Shown here in pieces: positions 1 to 11,295 of a stretch of 64,000 nucleotides of DNA (position 1 is its first letter; each line of letters begins with the position of its first letter). The stretch is from Lepeophtheirus salmonis (lineage: Eukaryota > Arthropoda > Copepoda > Siphonostomatoida > Caligidae). The notes under the pieces are model-generated. The model searched no databases. It saw nothing but the letters and a program-made list of their open reading frames with translations, and was not told where the DNA came from. A program made the position numbers and the translations under genes. The stretch is taken from the NCBI RefSeq assembly GCF_016086655.4, contig NC_092584.1, positions 11,831,907 to 11,895,906 of the forward strand, written 5' to 3'.

Positions 1-71
1 AACCAGCAGCCTTTAAATGAAGCTCTAAAGATGTTTTATTATTGAAACTTGTTTATTAATCATTGAGAACA

Positions 72-611
72 TTATTTATGAATTTCAGCATCTTCAACCT
101 TTTTCACATACTCCACGTGACCCCGGAACGCTTTGCACACGTAGACAACATAGTACCTCGACATTGATCATTACTCTTTCTCAACTGATTCCTTTAGGGA
201 CTCAATAATTCTGTGAAATTGTCTATAGAACTTGCATTCAATTCGTCACCAGACGCTGTAATAAAAAGGATTGAGGTAGGGGATCTTCAGAGACCAAAAT
301 TAGAGGAGCCATCTCCTGTTGAAAGTATAATCGGTTTTTTTTATTGATTCGTGATCTTGCAAACCTAGGAAAGTATTTTCATTCTGGAAAATCATTAATT
401 AATCCTTGCTAGTGAATCTGTATCCAACAGAGTTTACTGTCGAATTCTACAAGGCATACGATATCATTATCTTCGAATTTTTCTTCGGTCTTCCGATTCT
501 ATAACGATCACTGATGTCTTCGCTAGTGTTGAACTTAACCTTGACCATCCAAATGGTGGTTCTACAGACATTAAGGGTCTTTACAATATCAGAAACAATT
601 TTTTTTATTAA
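72..611 (-). mobile_element. Internally deleted Tc1/mariner transposase relic
   Basis: Read on the minus strand, about 430-611 gives an N-terminal helix-turn-helix (VSDIVKTLNVCRTTIWMVK) followed by SDRYRIGRPKK, the usual linker of mariner-type transposases. The C-terminal third lies at about 72-320: FWSLKIPYLNPFYYSVW, then IESLKESVEKE and YVCKAFRGHVEYVKK. The third catalytic Asp position of the SPDLNP motif reads Tyr here. In-frame stops follow YYSVW and EKE. The region between the blocks is too short to hold the first two catalytic Asp residues, so the core is deleted and the copy cannot transpose. Family assignment rests on motif order. Which Tc1/mariner subgroup it belongs to is not resolved. 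Confidence 0.8.
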
Positions 612-1100
612 TCATAGTGCATTTCAGAAATGAAATACGAGCTGTGATGTCTATATTATGTTTATATTTTTTAACCATAGTTATTGATATAATTGATTTT
701 GTCATTTAAAAAAAATTGGTTTTAAATCAACGTATGTGCTGAAAAAGATCACTACATAATCTATAGTGCATTTTGAATTTATCTACAAAGTGGCGAGATC
801 AAGACCAAAAAATTTAATTACCCGTAACTTTCTGATACAGGAACATATTTTAAACATTCTACCAAAAAAAAGTTGAATTAATTAATAAATTTAACCTTTT
901 TAAGTACATTTCTTGACAAATAATTTATTAAACTATCTAAATGGTAATTGATAAATATAATAAGTCCTTGTATCGGAAATAGGCTTTGATAAATCAATTA
1001 TTACGTATATATTGATCAGTACAACATAATCCAAGTAATACCATGCATATTTTTGCCGTATTTGTGAAAGGGATAAGACAGTTGAAACATAAATCACACG
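612..1100. other. AT-rich upstream DNA with a duplicated segment
   Basis: No gene is seen. About 860-1050 resembles 5015-5240: both contain a TTTCTTGACAA block, a TCCTTGTATC block and the identical stretch ATAATCCAAGTAATACCATG, in the same order and orientation. Confidence 0.5.
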
Positions 1101-1104
1101 TAAG

Positions 1105-1140
1105 TATATAAACTCTTGTTTCTTATGATTCAATCATCAT
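1105..1140 (+). promoter_or_regulatory. TATA box and initiator of the first CPR locus
   Basis: TATATAAA lies at 1105-1112. A TCATCATT initiator-like sequence begins at 1134, about 30 nt downstream. The arrangement matches the four intact CPR genes in the window. Confidence 0.6.
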
Positions 1141-1177
1141 TTAAAGCTCATTTCCCAAAGAAAAAACAAATAACAAA

Positions 1178-1720
1178 ATGTACTCCAAGGTGATCAAAAA
1201 GATCCATGTTTTTCAAGCAGAGGAATCCTAACACATATAAACTATCTTCCCCCTTTCTTGCATTTTGTCTCATCCTAGGGGATTCGCTGTAGCTCTTGTT
1301 GCAAGTGAAGAAATTGAAAAAAAAGAATATGCAATCAACTCATATGAAATTGGATCAGACAGTAACACCTACACAAACCATGGTGGATCACATATACTAA
1401 ATATCAAGATCCTTAGCAGCAACTACAATACACCAGGATCTAGTAACTTTGACTATCCCTTTGAGTCCGAAAATGGGATTCGTCAACAAGCGGTGGGAAG
1501 CACTAAGTATATTGGGGATACTGAAGTTGTTGTGACGAAGGGATCTTATCAATATGTGGGGCCTGATGAACAAACCTATGTTGTTGATTGCTATGCTGAT
1601 GAAAATGGCTTCCATTCCTCAGCTCCTCATCTCCCTCAGGATGTTCCAATCTCTTTTTCTGAGATTACAGATGCTGTAGATGCTCAAATTGCATTTGCTG
1701 CCGCTAATCCCAATACCTGA
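1178..1720 (+). pseudogene. RR-1 cuticle protein copy, probably decaying
   Basis: A frame open from 1241 to the TGA at 1718-1720 encodes a chitin_bind_4 domain (NFDYPFESENGIRQQ, GSYQYVGPDEQTYVV, YADENGFHSSAPHLP) and a DAQIAFAAANPN tail, clearly paralogous to the genes at 14821, 23262 and 27756. A first exon would be ATG TAC TCC AAG at 1178-1189 with a GT donor at 1190. In this gene group intron 1 is phase 0, but the only nearby acceptor AG (1277-1278) puts the next exon out of frame, and the bases before TTG 1265, where the paralog at 23837 has its acceptor, contain no AG. The highly conserved Trp of VVDWYAD is Cys, the Gly of GPDGQ is Glu, and a TGA cuts the tail where paralogs continue. I infer recent decay. 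Usage of a distant or unusual first exon cannot be excluded. Confidence 0.65.
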
Positions 1721-2679
1721 TCCTATAACTCTGATGCTATAAAAATAATTGAAAGTAAAGCACTGATCTCTATTATCCTTATACCATATATATCGGAATA
1801 ATTGATTATTCCTAGGCTCTAGAGCCTTCAATCTCCAAAAGGTAATTAATTGCACACTTTATATTCTCATTAGAGCCTTTTTCTGTGCCACCATTATACC
1901 TTACTAAAATAGCATTTAATGTACTTCTTTAAAATCAATAGGAATATTATTAGTTATAATAACAAAATTGGTTTATATAATTAATTGACTTGAACTTTTA
2001 AATCAATTTCATATATTTAACAAAAAAAAACCACTTTAATTAAAAAAACTGACATCGACTTGAAATATGGGAAAAAATAAAATTGAAGATGAATATACTA
2101 ATAAATAGAGATGGACTGTTCTTGAATCCAGATCCGTAGTACAAACGTACATTATAAGTAAACATATATTACTTAGAAAAATCCGAAGCCCGAATCGGCT
2201 TTGGGTATTCCAAATTTTATGGATCACTAAAAGATCTGAGAGATTTTCCAAATCATACAAACTTATAATATGGCTTAATACAAATTATTAATAAATATGA
2301 TCTAAATCAAAGTTAGCATCTCTATTAATCTTGATATGTGCTTGGAGTAGGAGCCTTAGAAAAGGAGAGTCTGGACATGAAACAACTAAAACCTCAGCTG
2401 ATTCAAGTAAATGTAGCTCTAAAAATCCAAGCTTTAAAGAATAAAAGTAATTGTTTATTAGTAACAATAATTTTTCCGAGTGAAAATGACTAATTGTGCT
2501 GCTTTTGAATACCGGAATAAGCATTTTCCAGGAACGGATATATTGTTGTTTGTTTTGTTTTGTTTTTTCAAAAGATTTACACCAAAAAAAGGCTTGGTTA
2601 AGTTTTCTGAGGTGGAATAACAAAGAACCAAAGGGCTCATATGACCACTTACGTTATCTGTACCATAAAAAAAATATCG
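1721..2679. other. Unassigned AT-rich DNA
   Basis: Nothing convincing is seen. Short open frames at 2288-2748 on the minus strand lack recognisable domains. Confidence 0.4.
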
Positions 2680-2875
2680 CCGCCTGGTCTCCTTGCACAA
2701 TAAAAAGTCATTGTAGCTACAAATTGCTTGTGGTACCACAGGATACAAGATATTACTTCAACAAGAATTTCCTCTACCAAGTCTAAGGACATTGAAAAGA
2801 CGTTTGAAAGTTTTGAACTTCAATCCTGGTACTTTAGAGGAAATAATAACTAGGTTGAAGGTAGTTTCAATTTAA
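2680..2875 (+). mobile_element. P-element/THAP-type transposase fragment
   Basis: Frame 1 gives AAWSPCTIKS and YKLLVV. A shift of frame then gives LQQEFPLPSLRTLKRRLK and VLNFNPGTLEE before a stop at 2873-2875. Tryptophan-Ser...Thr-Ile-Lys, then a PLPSxRTLxRRL block, then a hydrophobic-x-PG block is the order seen in P-element and THAP9-like transposases just before the catalytic region. Upstream and downstream parts are not recognised, and at least one frameshift separates the two blocks, so this is a relic. Neither the THAP zinc finger nor terminal repeats were found nearby. Confidence 0.6.
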
Positions 2876-5010
2876 TGTATAATATATTTATTTTTAAGTC
2901 CTTTTATATTTTAAAGGAAATCTTCTCGCTGATCTGGAGGATATCTCTCAATAGTTTCCTAGAAAAGTGGAAGTTAACTCTAACCAAAAAAAATCTATTT
3001 GTATGCTAGAGCTCGAATACCTCGAAAAATTGTATTTTACTCACTTGGGAGGTTATTGGATTCGCAGAACTATCAAGTCGTAATGTCTCCCATGTTTAAA
3101 AGATAATACTAAGGACTATAATGGTGGCTCTTCTTTAAAATTACTTTCAAAAGAAAAGTCCTTTTCGAAAACTGTTTAATTTATTGTTGCAATTCTTCAA
3201 TTTCATTGTTTTTTTTCTATGAATATAATTAATTTTGTAACTAGTTAATGAATTTGATTCAGTTTTACATTATTCGATTATATAATCTTGGGGTTTTTTT
3301 GGCGTTATTAGTTCATATTTTTCTCTTTAGATGGTGCGTATGATGATCAAGCTCTCCCTTCCTAAGACACAACTTGGAGTCAAGTCTACATAAACAATTG
3401 AGTCACGTAATTTTTCTATACAGCGTTACCTTGTTTACAAATACAAAAATGCCCACTGTATTTGGTTATTGACTATCAACATTTACTCAGACTTCTTAAG
3501 ATTGATTGGTTAGAAACGAATTATTTCATATTGAGCTATAAGCAGCAATACTCTATGTATTGAATAATTTTTCCATAGATGGAAAAATGGATGATTGTTG
3601 TTTTTTTTAATCATTTTTCAGCCTAAAAATGTAAATATATCGAGTACAGAACAAGATACAGAATCAATAAAAACACTTTTTAATAATAAAAACACCTTCT
3701 ACATAAGTTTTAATTTGGGAATTGTTTTAAGGGTAAAAAATGACATTGAAAGATAATAGTTCCAAATGACCATAGTCCCAGATATTTCAAAATTCAAAGG
3801 ACTGTGAGAAAAACTATTATCAGTTTTGGATTCTGCCCTTAAAGATAAATTTATTTTTGGGTTGAATTGATTTGTACAAAATGAGTGTTCTCCTCTGTTA
3901 TTCATTGTTTCCACAACTGTACTTAGTAAATATGTAATCTTTTTATGGATTCTATTTAATTTGGGTCCAAACTTCGGTTAAAATCCTAATAAATTTGAGA
4001 CAGGTATCCGTCTAATTTTGGTATAGGATCTGGACTCGAATATTTATGTCTGAGGATTGAAACCGACCCAAGTATGGCAAAAAGTGGAATTTTTCTATCT
4101 TAACTACTTAATTAAAATTGCAAGGCGGTAATATATCATCGTTAAAATAGGTGGTCTGTGACATAATAACGAAATATATATTTTTGTTGGAGAATAAATG
4201 TTTTATCTCTTATATTTTATACAGTTCTTTTATGACATTAAAATCCATGGTATACTACAGGTCCATGTTCTCCCTCCGTAAAAAAGTCCCAAAATTTAAA
4301 ACTTCGTTTACAAGTCATTATTATCACTAATATTACAGTGTAATACTTATCTTAACTAATTGAATTAGTCTTGTAAGCTGTAAGTATCTTTCACTCAAAA
4401 GAATAGATTACTATTAATCTGAAATTAGACCAACTTAAATTATTTTATTATCTTCATAAAAATTGCTTAGGATTGATTGATAATGACGACAAAACGGGTG
4501 GTAATGATGAAATCATTTCACATAGACTGATCAATAGGTGAAATATCTTTTGCGTACATAACTGACTATATAATTTCTATAAATGTACACTTTTAATTGA
4601 ATTAAAACGGTGAATTCTGAGAAGGGAATAAAAAGTTAAAAACTTCATTATGAAGAATGTGAGAAAATAATGAAGCCATCTGTAGTATTTTAAAAAAGTG
4701 ACAATTATTTTTATGTGGGAGAAAGAGCTCACGCATACCATGAATCTACTTAAGCTAAAAAGGAACTTAGGTTATTACTATAGTATATTTTTGCTCGCTA
4801 ATCCGTTTAAATATTCGAATTAAAGACGAATAATAATAAAATTCATCTTTCAGGATCTTATAGGTTAGCAATATTTAAATATATGTTTAATGTACACTCA
4901 TGAAGATTTCACTATTTCAAAAAGTTTTAAAGATATCAACTTTATAGTAATGAGAATTGATGAGTTTCATATACACTTAGAATCACACAAAAATATTGAT
5001 GATGCAAAAA
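2876..5010. other. Unassigned AT-rich DNA
   Basis: No coding region, RNA gene or repeat with clear ends was recognised. Short frames such as 3699-3914 (-) show no domain. Confidence 0.4.
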
Positions 5011-5014
5011 ACGA

Positions 5015-5240
5015 TTAACTACATTTTTTAAATAAATTTCTTGACAATTATATCAATAATCAATAAAAAAAGGATTTTAAGATTAGGTATGTAGTTTTGG
5101 TAATAATAAACAGTTTACAGAAGAATAGCCAATTTTTTATGGATAGACACAACATATCCTTGTATCTAAAATATGCTTCGATTAAATAGAATCTTTCAAA
5201 TATGAAACAGTGCAAAATAATCCAAGTAATACCATGCGTG
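5015..5240 (+). repeat. Second copy of the segment upstream of the first CPR locus
   Basis: It shares ordered blocks with 860-1050, including TTTCTTGACAA, TCCTTGTATC and ATAATCCAAGTAATACCATG. No CPR exon follows it, so it is either a truncated tandem duplicate or a dispersed repeat. Confidence 0.5.
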
Positions 5241-6229
5241 TACCTATACACAATGATTTATTTGGATAATACGAATTATTTAGCTTACGTTTGGATACAA
5301 AGTTACTGTAACACCTCAAAAAATATCTAAACTAGACAACGTCGTTTAACTAAGTAAAAAAATAAAGGCGGAAAGTGGATAGAGATATTATACAAATTTG
5401 TAGGTTCGTGTGTTAAGTTTAATTAAAAGTAATAATATAGAAATAACCACATTTTTAGAACCACATACATTTGTATTGTATCATGAACTGTTCAAAAATT
5501 CCGTAACAGAGGGAATTGGGTTGACTGATTTACTCAGAATCAATTAAGTATTTCAATAAATATTTTTGTATGTGTTTGTTGAACAATATTGTTAAATTTC
5601 GACAATCCATGAATTAAATATTTTTGAAAACAAAATCAAACTTATAGATTTTTGGATTTTTTTATAAATTTGTTTAAACTTTAATAATTAAATCCCCAGA
5701 TGGGATTGCATCCAGTTTCTGTCTGGAATATGGGATAACATTTACTTATCGTAGAGATAGAGGAAAAGACAGAAATGAACTAAAAAAACATTTATTTCAG
5801 AGCATTCATAACATTTATAATTTATTACCTCCTCAACAGAGGGTATATAAGTCTATATCTGTATTTATTTCTATACAACAATCTATGTTACCTTAAAAAC
5901 GTGACCGTTAGCAACAAGTTCATCTATGAACCTATGATATAAGCAGTAAATCGTGTGTATTTCTTAACTAGCCCGTTTGTCTGGAATTGGTCATCTGAAG
6001 AATGAATTTTCTTTCCCATAGTATTTGTAATTATTATTTAATTCCCAAGTATTGAACTTCCATTTCTATATAGATTAAATTATAATAAAAACTTAATTAA
6101 AGATTCGTGTGTCTCATGCAAGACAGAGAATATACCTGAAGATTTGTTCTACTAACAGTAGAATTGGGGTTCAAGATTTGAGTAACTTTTGCCAATGTCA
6201 GGGTCGTCTGCAAGACTACATGTATATAT
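5241..6229. other. Unassigned AT-rich DNA
   Basis: Nothing recognisable was seen on either strand. Confidence 0.35.
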
Positions 6230-6420
6230 GTATTATTTTTTTGGGGGAGGGGGGCTTGGTTTTTGAATTAGTTTTTCTAAAATTAAATAAAAAAAATCAA
6301 AAATTAAATTTCTGATATTAAATTTTTTGGAGAAAAATTCTTAGATATTCACAAAAAAGAAAAAATATTTTTATAGGGGGGACTGCAGCCCCTCCAACCA
6401 ACATCCTACGGACGCCCCTG
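6230..6420 (-). repeat. A/T-rich element ending in CAGGGGCGTCCG
   Basis: A T/G-rich block (T-run, then GGGGGAGGGGGG) leads through A-rich text to the end at 6402-6420, which on the minus strand begins CAGGGGCGTCCGTAGGATG. The same terminus recurs near 9369, 11640 and 42770. CAGGGGCG-type ends are typical of hAT elements, so this is probably a non-autonomous hAT-like repeat. Confidence 0.5.
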
Positions 6421-7049
6421 AATGCCCTGAAATCGCCCCTATATTTTTCATGCCTTTGTTGTTTTTTGTTTCTTTTTGAACATACTCAATATACACACGA
6501 TTTTCAACACTAGTGATAATTTGTATGATGACTGGTTTGGTCTTGTCGGAACATTGAATCTTTTTTTTCTTTGTTATAAAATTTTATTTGGGAACAAAAT
6601 ATTCCGTTAGACCAATTTTAAAACACTATATTAATAATAGATTAGTATTAATAATACATTATTATTCCTCTAATTTATTTTGACTGTAATAATATATTTG
6701 TTCAAATGCTATCTAGGAAATATATGAAACATTCCCAATAAATGATGTTTTTGTTGGCCTTTTTTATTTGTCTTTCCAAATATTAACTATTTATTATGAC
6801 TAATAAGTTTCGTATAGGTAATACTTACATGAATCTACAAAAAATATATATTAATATCATTCTTAGTAATTTTAATCTAATTTTAAAACTGAGAGGAAGA
6901 ACTAGTTGGTTATAGTTGTATAAAATATAACATATCCCTATGTAAAACTAAAATTAACGCTGTGGCTATTAAAAAATATTTGGTAGGAGAGTAGCTTAGC
7001 TGTCATGGAATCTTATTATATTTGCTGCTAGCAGCTATTAGATGAAGAA
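6421..7049. other. Unassigned AT-rich DNA
   Basis: No feature was recognised. Confidence 0.35.
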
Positions 7050-7680
7050 AATATACTTGGGCGTATGGAGGTTATTTTAGTTTGTAGTATCTTTTGGAAG
7101 AACACACACCCACTTTCAAACAGATTCGTCAATTTTTTTCTGTTTGGCAATTGTTTGAATCGAGAAAGTGGAGCAATTTTTGAGAAAAAGAATTGTGTGT
7201 GTTGATTAAACATTACTTTATGAAAAACAAAACCCCTCAGAAGACTAAAAAGAAACTTGATAACTATTATGGCAACTCTAGATCTTCAATTAGAACAGTT
7301 TATAAGTGGTTTTAAAATTTAGGAGTGGCCATATGGGCACAAGTAATGCTGAACGTTCTGGAAGCCCTGTTGAGGTTACTACTCTAAAAATCATTGATAA
7401 AGTCCATGATATACCTAGAGATGGATGGTATAATAATAAAGTTTTGTATGATTGCTAGAGCTGTGGGCATCGCCAGTTGGAACCCCTAATTCCATTCATC
7501 ATGCAACCAAAACTGTTGAAAGTCGTGATAAGAAATTATGTGCTAATCGTGTGCGTTTATTCTTGCAGCTCGGTTTTCTAACAGTCGAATAACAATTAAC
7601 AATATGCAACTGTAATAGTTTTACTCTTTTCCAGAAAGTCGATCCTCGATTCAAACATTCCTCAGGTCTCAAAAACTGTT
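7050..7680 (+). mobile_element. Mariner-like transposase relic, family A copy 1
   Basis: From about 7205 the plus strand encodes HYFMKNKTPQKTKKKLDNYY, the N-terminal helix-turn-helix region of mariner transposases. After frameshifts come NAERSGSPVEVTT and IDKVHD, the linker after the first HTH. The part after 7450 matches the copy at 45777-46593 (both contain GTTGGAACCC and the AACAATATG block) but does not read as transposase. The 5' end is truncated compared with the copy at 10338. The DDE core is absent. Confidence 0.7.
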
Positions 7681-8250
7681 AAGAACACCTTATCTAAGGC
7701 CTTCTAAGAGGTTTTTTATTTAACACCAATCCATTTCTATGCTTACGATTGGTTATTAAATTTTGTCTACTCCTAATAAAGCAATTAAAAATCGCGGCTT
7801 CCACCAAAACGAATCAAAAAAGTTGTTTAATTTAATGGAAATAAAACAATGGTTTTCACAAAATCAATTCCAGCCTGTTTTTATCTTGACACATTATATA
7901 GATTTGTTATTTACCAATATATAAAAGTATTTCCATTGGTTTTATTAACGTAGAATCTTCGATTCAGAGATCAAACTAGGTACATATTTCAATGGAGACT
8001 TATTTTTTATAGCTTATGATTAAAAGAAAAACACTAAATGGTTAAAGTTATTTGTTTTTGTAGATGACTGCACACTTTTAACTAGAGTTGTAAAGTTTTT
8101 ATATTGTGATTGTCAGATACGAAATATTTGCACTTACGACGATTTTAATACGGTAGTAAATGTGTTAATATGCTACTTTGTTTCTTTGATCGTAAAAATC
8201 TTTATTACGTTTTTCATTTCGACAAATTCCATATATGTATGTTATGTACG
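7681..8250. other. Unassigned AT-rich DNA
   Basis: Nothing recognisable was seen. Confidence 0.3.
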
Positions 8251-8251
8251 G

Positions 8252-8335
8252 TGACCGGAAGTTATGCCCTATACAGTTTAGCCCTGGGAAGTTTTTCCCC
8301 GTAGAAATTTTGTACGGTAGAAATTACGCCCTCAT
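8252..8335. repeat. Short degenerate internal repeats
   Basis: Related units recur: GGAAGTTATGCCCT, a TTTAGCCCTGGGAAG block and GGTAGAAATTACGCCCT. They look like the subterminal repeats of a DNA element, but no matching second end was identified. Confidence 0.35.
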
Positions 8336-8610
8336 ATTTATAAATTATTGCATAAATGTATCTTCCACTTATAATTTAAGGTCTTCCTTTACTTGAAGTC
8401 CTTTGTAATTAATTATGAAATTATGGCATTTTAATTCGATTTGGATGTACTAAGTCAGACATTGGTTTTACTGGGTAGGGAACAAGAATTAATAATACCT
8501 TAAGCGTTTAATAGTTAAATCAGGGCTATTCCTCATTCAGCGTTATGTTTTCATATTATTAAGGTCCTTATACGTTTTTGAGACTTACACTAATTGAGTA
8601 GTTTAAGAAA

Positions 8611-8812
8611 ACCCTTAATTTGTTAATTTAAAAATATAATTTATTTTAATTATTTTTACAAATTTGACCTGAGCCCCATTTGTTAAAATCCCATATATCT
8701 GCAAGAAAAACCTTAATTTGTTAATTTATAAATATAATTTATTTTAATTATTTTTACTTTTTCGACAAATTTGACCTGAGCCCCATTTGTTATAATCCCA
8801 TATATCTTCAAC
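8611..8812 (+). repeat. Tandem duplication of a roughly 100-bp unit
   Basis: Two adjacent copies each run from CCTTAATTTGTTAATTTA through GACCTGAGCCCCATTTGTT to TCCCATATATCT. The second has an extra 9-10 nt (CTTTTTCGA). They are nearly identical otherwise, so the duplication is fairly recent. Confidence 0.85.
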
Positions 8813-9269
8813 CACTTGATCATTGAAAAGGTAATAAAACCAGGAAACCAATTCCGGTATCATTTTCAGACTTGCTATATAAAAGGGGATAATGACCTTT
8901 CTAAACTATAATTTGACCTTGAAAACCTCGTGATCTTCACTTGACCTTGCATTAAAACGAATTTTCATACTGTTTACTATAACATATCAAAAAACTGGAG
9001 GGGTTTTATTCCCGGTTCTCGTGTTATTTTGAGTTGAAGTTCAAGGGTAAAAAAAATGCAACTAAATCAATACGTCATGGTAGAGATGTCAGTCAAATTT
9101 TGAATGTAAAATAATCATTATATTTTATTGCATCTGTCCATAAGACATGAGACATGAATTGAATTGAATAAATTTATTAGCCATTAAACAGTATCATTTT
9201 CAAATAATGTATACAATATAAATATAATATATATCAAATTAGAAATAGAAAATAAAAATAAAATACTTA
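8813..9269. other. AT-rich DNA with TGACCTTG motifs
   Basis: No gene is seen. TGACCTTG-type motifs recur between 8890 and 8950, resembling text at 20380-20470. This is probably an old dispersed repeat. Confidence 0.3.
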
Positions 9270-9369
9270 GGGATTAACTATTTTTTTAATTTTTTTCAAT
9301 AAAAATCCAAAAACTATAGCCCCCTCACATCAAAAAAAAAATTGAAAATATTCTTGAGGACACCCCTGT
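9270..9369 (-). repeat. Short A/T-rich element with CAGGGGTGTCC end
   Basis: The minus strand starts CAGGGGTGTCCTC at 9369 and runs into A/T-rich text with a CCCCCTC block, like the larger element at 6230-6420. Confidence 0.4.
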
Positions 9370-10337
9370 AATCAAATCATGTAAACGAAAAAAACATATA
9401 TATTTATGCTGATTTTCAAAATTTAAGGGATCATTCTAAAGAAATGTCTTCCAAATAATATATTTTTTTGAAATGTTTATTTCACATTTGTAAGACTATT
9501 TATAAAATTTAGTTGTATAGATATTTTTCTCATAATAAATGTCATTAAAAGATCACCTGGGTCAAGCTCATCCAAACTTTCAATTTTTGCTTATCTAAGT
9601 AGACAATATGCATACATGTAAATTTTGATATGTATCAGTTGAATTTTATGTCAATTATATGTTAAAGAACAGACAGATAGGCAGAAAAAATCCATTCATG
9701 TTACTACAATTATCGTTCTTTTGGAAAGGTAGATTCGGAACTCTCATAAAAATTCATCAAATATTGTTAATAGAAATTTTAATTATTATAATTTTGTACA
9801 AAAAGCTATAATGTAAACAATACAGATGATATAGAAACAAAAACATTTTTTTTTTCATAAACAAAGTGTAAAACATTCACAACTGGAAGGCCGCAAAGCT
9901 ACCTCTAACTTTTTTTTTTCATAATGTTTTAAAGTTAGTCAATGATATTTATCGACTAATCAGAAACATTTTTAGACGCTAAGGAAATTCCATAAGGATA
10001 TTTGAAACATTTGAAAATTAACCTATACCCTTTCCTTTATTGCTTACAATCAAAGTCAACAAATACTCAGGTGTTGAGAAGATAAAAAAGAAATCAAAGA
10101 TCTCAAGAAAAATATTTATTAGGAGGGGGTAAATGTGATAAATATATGAATCGTTTCGTTCGTCATTTATAAGATACGTGTATGATAAATATTTACCTAG
10201 ATAAACACAAGTGTCGTAAACATCGGAGTACTATGTGTTAGTTATGGTATAATGGTTGTGCATATTTTTTATTAATTGATAGTGTTTGCTTTTTTGTAAT
10301 TATTGTTGATATTATTAAATTTTATATTTGGTACAAG
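9370..10337. other. Unassigned AT-rich DNA
   Basis: Nothing recognisable apart from A and T runs. Confidence 0.35.
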
Positions 10338-10975
10338 GGTCGTTTAAAAAATCCAAGCAAAGTCCGAGAGATGGCAATACTGGCACGTATAGAGGTTATG
10401 TTTAATTAGTAGTATCTCTTCGAAGAATACACACCAACTTTCAGCCAGATCAGATTTTTTTTTTCTGCTGGGCGGTAGTTTGAGTCGAGAAACTGGAAGG
10501 ATTTTTAAAATAGACAACATTTTTTTGTGTATGTTTATTAAACATTACTTTATGAAAGGCGAAACGCCTCTCAGGGGACTAAAAAGAATTTTGATATAAG
10601 CTATTGGAACTCTACATTTCAATTAGAACAGTTTATAAATTGTTTGAAAATTTTTGGAGTGACCATATGTGCAAAGTGACGCTGAACGCCCTTTTGAGGT
10701 TACTACTCCAAAACCATTGATGTAATCCATGATATGGTGATGGGTGATAGAAGATTCACGATGCATGAGATTGTTAGTGTTCTGGACATATCGAATTAAG
10801 GTGTACAATGTAGGTACATATTATTTTGCGTCAACATTTGGATATGACAAAGATATCTGCAAGATGGGTCCCGCGATTGTTCGCGCTTGAGAAAAAACGA
10901 ATGTGTGTGGAGTGTTGTAAGAACCGTTTTTAGATGTTCCAGAAAAATCGTTTCTTCACTGTGGACCGATTTGAC
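10338..10975 (+). mobile_element. Mariner-like transposase relic, family A copy 2
   Basis: The 5' end reads TA then CAAGGGTCGTTT, matching the end at 31787 (TA then CCAGGGTCATTT), consistent with TA-flanked terminal repeats. The N-terminal HTH region is traceable at 10530-10650, the linker near 10690-10760 (VTTPKPLM and the MGDRRFTMHEIVS block), then ARWVPRLFALEKKRM near 10860, and MFQKNRFFTVD near 10935. It stops just before the first catalytic Asp would be expected. Several frameshifts and stops make it inactive. Confidence 0.75.
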
Positions 10976-11295
10976 TTTGACTCGAAATTCATTTTAATCT
11001 ATTTCAAGTATTTATTTATTTTTATGGATTTTGAACTGAACTTGATGAAAATAATGAAAGACTTGTACTTGACAGTAAAGGTTGTAGGCTTGACTTGGAG
11101 ATACAGAAACTTTGGTCAATTTAGCCAAAAACTTCGAAAAGATTTGTAATTATCCCCAAGTCTCCCTTACAAAATGTGCATCAATGAATGTAAATGATAA
11201 CACAATAGAAAAATCTAGACTTGATTTTGAATCAAAACCTAAATTTTATTACTTGACATCGACTCGAATGCATTTTTCCAAAGCATCTTTATAGG
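10976..11295. repeat. Dispersed repeat, copy 1 of a flanking pair
   Basis: The stretch 11110-11240 resembles 11855-11945: both pass through TT(T/G)AGCCAAAA, a GTAATT/GTAACT block, TCCCTTACAAA/TTCCCTACAAA and ATCAAT. The pair flanks the element at 11296-11775. Confidence 0.45.
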
